Assembly: GCA_021163945.1 (NCBI GenBank)
Contig: JAGGTC010000189.1
Location: forward strand, 1 to 6,099
DNA from: Deltaproteobacteria bacterium
GTDB lineage: Bacteria; Desulfobacterota; Desulfofervidia; Desulfofervidales; DG-60
DNA length: 6,099 nucleotides
Reading direction: 5' to 3'
The stretch's first letter is position 1, and each line of letters starts with the position of its first letter. Of this stretch, positions 4,248 through 6,099 are shown one piece after another. Below the pieces are notes generated by a model. That model searched no databases. It was not told where the DNA came from and worked only from the letters and a program-made list of their open reading frames with translations. The position numbers and the translations under genes were made by a program.

Positions 4248-4407
4248 ACTCCCCTATTTTTTCCCTCCTCCTCTTCCCCCTCCTTAGACAGAACTCCACC
4301 ATCTCATACACGCTAAACACTATCCAGATCCATGGCCACATAACGCTCAATATCCCTAACCCTAGATGCGCCAAGCTCCTCCTATCGTCGAATACCACGA
4401 TCCTCAT
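4141..4407 (-). CDS. Small membrane protein, two hydrophobic segments
   Basis: This 88-residue protein has a hydrophobic segment at about 15-38 (LGLGILSVMWPWIWIVFSVY), a highly basic loop at 42-50 (RRGKRRREK) that should remain cytoplasmic, and a second Gly/Val-rich hydrophobic stretch at about 58-88 running to the C-terminus. It is the third gene of the rhomboid cluster; its ATG at 4407 overlaps the preceding stop as ATGA. The ribosome site is weak (AAGG), so translation may depend on coupling. Gly-rich membrane helices are plausible rhomboid substrates, but that is inference. Its 3' end overlaps a convergent plus-strand reading frame. Confidence 0.7.
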   Translation of the reverse strand: MRIVVFDDRRSLAHLGLGILSVMWPWIWIVFSVYEMVEFCLRRGKRRREKIGEFIGDLVEFLVGAGVAGMLLCPSNILGIVGIVVGVL

Positions 4408-4604
4408 AGAGCCTTAACGATCTGAAATATCAGGCTCAAAATGCTGGAGATCGCCGAAACCCCTAGAATAACCTCAAGCCTAGTGATCCTATGCTCCCAA
4501 TACTCGATATACATGGCGAAAGCCTCCCAGCTAACATAAGGACTCTCATTAGCCCTCGCCATCTTATTAAGCCTATCTAGGAAACCACTCTTACGCCTCC
4601 ACAT
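4404..4604 (-). CDS. Tail-anchored small membrane protein
   Basis: This 66-residue protein has a basic N-terminus (MWRRKSGFLDRLNKMARAN), an aromatic amphipathic middle (SWEAFAMYIEYWEHRITRLE) and one hydrophobic segment at about 45-64 near the C-terminus (VILGVSAISSILSLIFQIV). That segment contains small and polar residues (G, S, A) of the kind rhomboids need to unwind a substrate helix. The ATG at 4604 has GGAGGAG at 4610-4616, five bases upstream, and the gene overlaps the end of the rhomboid gene by 28 bp, so the two are translated together. Layout suggests a cytoplasmic N-terminus with a tail anchor. No family recognised. Confidence 0.75.
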   Translation of the reverse strand: MWRRKSGFLDRLNKMARANESPYVSWEAFAMYIEYWEHRITRLEVILGVSAISSILSLIFQIVKAL

Positions 4605-5740
4605 CCCAGCTCCTCCTCCATCCTCTTCTCAGCCGTGGCTAACACCACTCCAATTACGAAGCCAGTTATATGAGCCGCCACGGCGACGGTCTGATTCATG
4701 GAGAACAGCATCCCAACCTGTCCAAGGAACCATAGAGCCAAGAAGCTCAAAGCAGGCATCCGCTTACCCAAGAATATAACGTGATTCCTCGGGTAGAACA
4801 CTAGATACATCCCCATTACTCCACTAATGGCTCCACTAGCCCCTATAATGTAGATCGGAGCCAATCCCAAGCCTATCATGTGAAGCCATAGAACCTGACC
4901 GAGGCCAGCTAGAACCCCTAGGATCAAGTAGTATGCCAAGTATTTACCATGGCCTAAGCGACACTCCACGTTATCGCCGAAAACCCAGAGAAACAGCACG
5001 TTAAACGCTATATGAGCATGTGGAACCACCAACCCATTAACAGTCTCCACCATCGGGTAATGGAGCCACATATAAGTGAAGACCCTCCAAGGCTCACCCA
5101 CCAGAATAGCTGGAATCGGTAGGAGACCCAATACCTTAACCCAGTAGTCGATGTCCGCGATCGTCTGAAGATAGATTAAAGCCATGGCCACGACCAACAA
5201 CTTAGTAATATCCGCTGGACAGCTAGGAAGCTCCTCATCCCTCAAAATCTTCCTAAGCCCATACTGGAGCCACTTCCACAGATTAAAGGGCTGAACTGGA
5301 GGCTCAGGCTCTGGAGTAGGCGGCTCCTCTGGAGGAGGCGATGGAGGAGTTGGAATAGGCTCCTCAACCCTCACCACATCAACCCAACAATGGATCTCCA
5401 ATAAGGCGCTCCACTCTGGAAGCTCCCATGGAGCCGCTCCATCCGCCACATAGAGCCTAACCTTCTTAAACGATGGATGACACGGCTCCCCAGCCTCACT
5501 ACACCTCTCCATCCCCACGGTGAAAAACTCATAGACATCAAAGTAATGCGCCCAAACATCATCCTTCCCCACCTGAAAGCTCACATAGATCGGCAGTCTC
5601 CTCTGGCCCTCAAGCCCAACCAACTTAACGCATAGCTTCCCTCCCCTAATCCTCTCCTTCTCCCCAACTTCTAGGATCTCCACATATTGGGTTGGAGTCT
5701 CCTTATCTATCCTTACAAGCCCCTTCCACTCCCGAATCAT
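4577..5740 (-). CDS. Rhomboid-family intramembrane serine protease with N-terminal extension
   Basis: This 387-residue protein is a complete rhomboid, which cleaves substrates inside the membrane. The core at about residues 178-370 shows six hydrophobic helices, the WR of loop L1 (218-219), the HxxxN of TM2 (H243, N247), the catalytic GASG (300-303, nucleophile Ser302) and the catalytic His357 in AHITG, so Ser-His activity is expected. Ahead of it are a soluble, probably beta-rich domain (1-125, cysteines 37, 80, 87, 118) that I do not recognise and a proline-rich linker (127-149, repeated PP and PEP). The N-terminal part should face the cytoplasm if topology follows known six-helix rhomboids. 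The start at 5740 has AGGGG six bases upstream. It is the lead gene of a membrane cluster with two small membrane proteins. Confidence 0.93.
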   Translation of the reverse strand: MIREWKGLVRIDKETPTQYVEILEVGEKERIRGGKLCVKLVGLEGQRRLPIYVSFQVGKDDVWAHYFDVYEFFTVGMERCSEAGEPCHPSFKKVRLYVADGAAPWELPEWSALLEIHCWVDVVRVEEPIPTPPSPPPEEPPTPEPEPPVQPFNLWKWLQYGLRKILRDEELPSCPADITKLLVVAMALIYLQTIADIDYWVKVLGLLPIPAILVGEPWRVFTYMWLHYPMVETVNGLVVPHAHIAFNVLFLWVFGDNVECRLGHGKYLAYYLILGVLAGLGQVLWLHMIGLGLAPIYIIGASGAISGVMGMYLVFYPRNHVIFLGKRMPALSFLALWFLGQVGMLFSMNQTVAVAAHITGFVIGVVLATAEKRMEEELGCGGVRVVS

Positions 5741-5764
5741 CTCAAACCCCTTATAAACATCCCC

Positions 5765-5776
5765 AAAAATAAATCT
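5765..5776 (-). promoter_or_regulatory. TATA-like box for the rhomboid cluster
   Basis: On the minus strand the sequence reads GATTTATTTTTG, about 30 bp before the ATG at 5740. A second A/T-rich match (TTTATAAG, 5750-5757) is too close to the start codon to work as a TATA box, and a third lies further out at 5796-5806. Confidence 0.45.
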
Positions 5777-5818
5777 TAACCCAACCCAACAAAACTAATA
5801 AATCTATCCAAAATTTCA

Positions 5819-5834
5819 TGGAGGAGCCCCTCCA
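5819..5834 (-). terminator. Weak hairpin after the right-edge gene
   Basis: TGGAGG at 5819-5824 pairs with CCTCCA at 5829-5834 around a four-base loop, 14 bp downstream of the stop at 5848. On the minus strand it is followed by a short A/T stretch with TTTT. The stem is short and archaeal termination seldom depends on hairpins, so this is tentative. Confidence 0.25.
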
Positions 5835-5847
5835 CTTTTATGGAGCC

Positions 5848-6099
5848 CTATCCCCTTGGCCATGGGAGAACCTTAACCTCAAACTCAGCCGTAAACCCAC
5901 TCCCATGCTGAACAATCTCAAACAAGTAATCCCTATAAATCTTACCAGGCAGATAGGGAGCCAACTGCTCAGCCAACTTATATTGGATCACGCTAAACTG
6001 CTTATCAACTGGAACCCCATCCTCCCAATCAACTCTAAATACTAAGGCTCTCACTCTTTTCGGCCACTTAGTAAGCGGGTCTCTAATAGTCTTCTCCAC
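5848..6099 (-). CDS. Hypothetical protein reaching the right edge
   Basis: The frame is open to the window edge; its first codon there is a GTG (6097-6099), so 83 residues is a minimum and the true start may lie outside. Visible features are a basic beginning (TKWPKRVRALVFRVDW), a helix (FSVIQYKLAEQLAPYLPG) and alternating strands at the end (YLFEIVQHGSGFTAEFEVKV, then LPWPRG). There is no membrane segment or metal motif. It is on the same strand as the rhomboid cluster but separated by 107 bp containing TATA-like sequence, so it is likely a separate transcript. Function unknown. Confidence 0.7.
   Translation of the reverse strand: MEKTIRDPLTKWPKRVRALVFRVDWEDGVPVDKQFSVIQYKLAEQLAPYLPGKIYRDYLFEIVQHGSGFTAEFEVKVLPWPRG

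Noticed and set aside
4049..4417. Plus-strand open frame of 122 codons
   Set aside because: The Ser/Thr/Pro/His-rich translation is typical of an antisense shadow of the minus-strand membrane gene. It also conflicts with a hydrophobic frame that has better codon style.
5777..5794. AACCCAACCCAAC repeat, telomere-like
   Set aside because: Only two copies of the unit, internal to the window, with no sign of a molecule end. Too short to call.
1..6099. CRISPR array, tRNA, insertion sequence, integrase or attachment site
   Set aside because: I looked for regular repeats with spacers, tRNA arm patterns, terminal inverted repeats and recombinase motifs and saw none.

Overview
The window looks like a gene-dense piece of a thermophilic archaeal (probably Thermoproteota) mobile element: a virus, a plasmid or an integrated copy. 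The evidence is archaeal: TATA-like boxes about 30 bp before first genes, oligo-T tracts after stops, strong GGAGGTGA-type Shine-Dalgarno sites inside operons, ATGA/GTGA stop-start overlaps, codons rich in AGG/AGA/ATA, and many very small proteins of ribbon-helix-helix (RHH), winged-helix, zinc-binding, coiled-coil and single-membrane-segment types. No rRNA, tRNA, integrase, replicase or capsid gene is recognisable, so virus versus plasmid versus integrated island is inference. Most genes have no family that I can name.

Layout. (1) Minus-strand cluster, 1649 down to 394: an RHH/winged-helix protein, a small helical basic protein, a small alpha/beta protein, a nine-cysteine protein and a 61-residue protein, nearly all joined by 4-bp overlaps. 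A separate minus gene for a winged-helix-like protein (337 to 56) follows, with its own TATA-like box. (2) A 345-bp divergent intergenic region (1650-1994) holds TATGGT repeats, a perfect 12-bp palindrome and a 53-base stretch without G whose C-runs flank the rightward TATA box. It is the best candidate for an operator and possibly an origin. (3) Plus-strand operon, 1995 to about 4247: two coiled-coil paralogues, an unknown protein, a zinc-ribbon protein, a long coiled-coil protein, two tandem short RHH proteins, a two-helix membrane protein with a glycine zipper, an unknown protein and a one-helix membrane protein. (4) Minus-strand membrane cluster, 5740 to 4141: a complete rhomboid protease with an unrecognised N-terminal domain and a proline-rich linker, then two small membrane proteins. 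It converges on and overlaps the plus operon. (5) A further minus-strand gene (5848-6099) reaches the right edge.

Inferred logic: two divergent operons are controlled from one DNA-binding-site-rich region by locally encoded RHH/winged-helix regulators, while the right part makes a membrane module in which an intramembrane protease sits beside possible membrane substrates. The intact rhomboid with an unusual N-terminal half, in this setting, is the most striking element.
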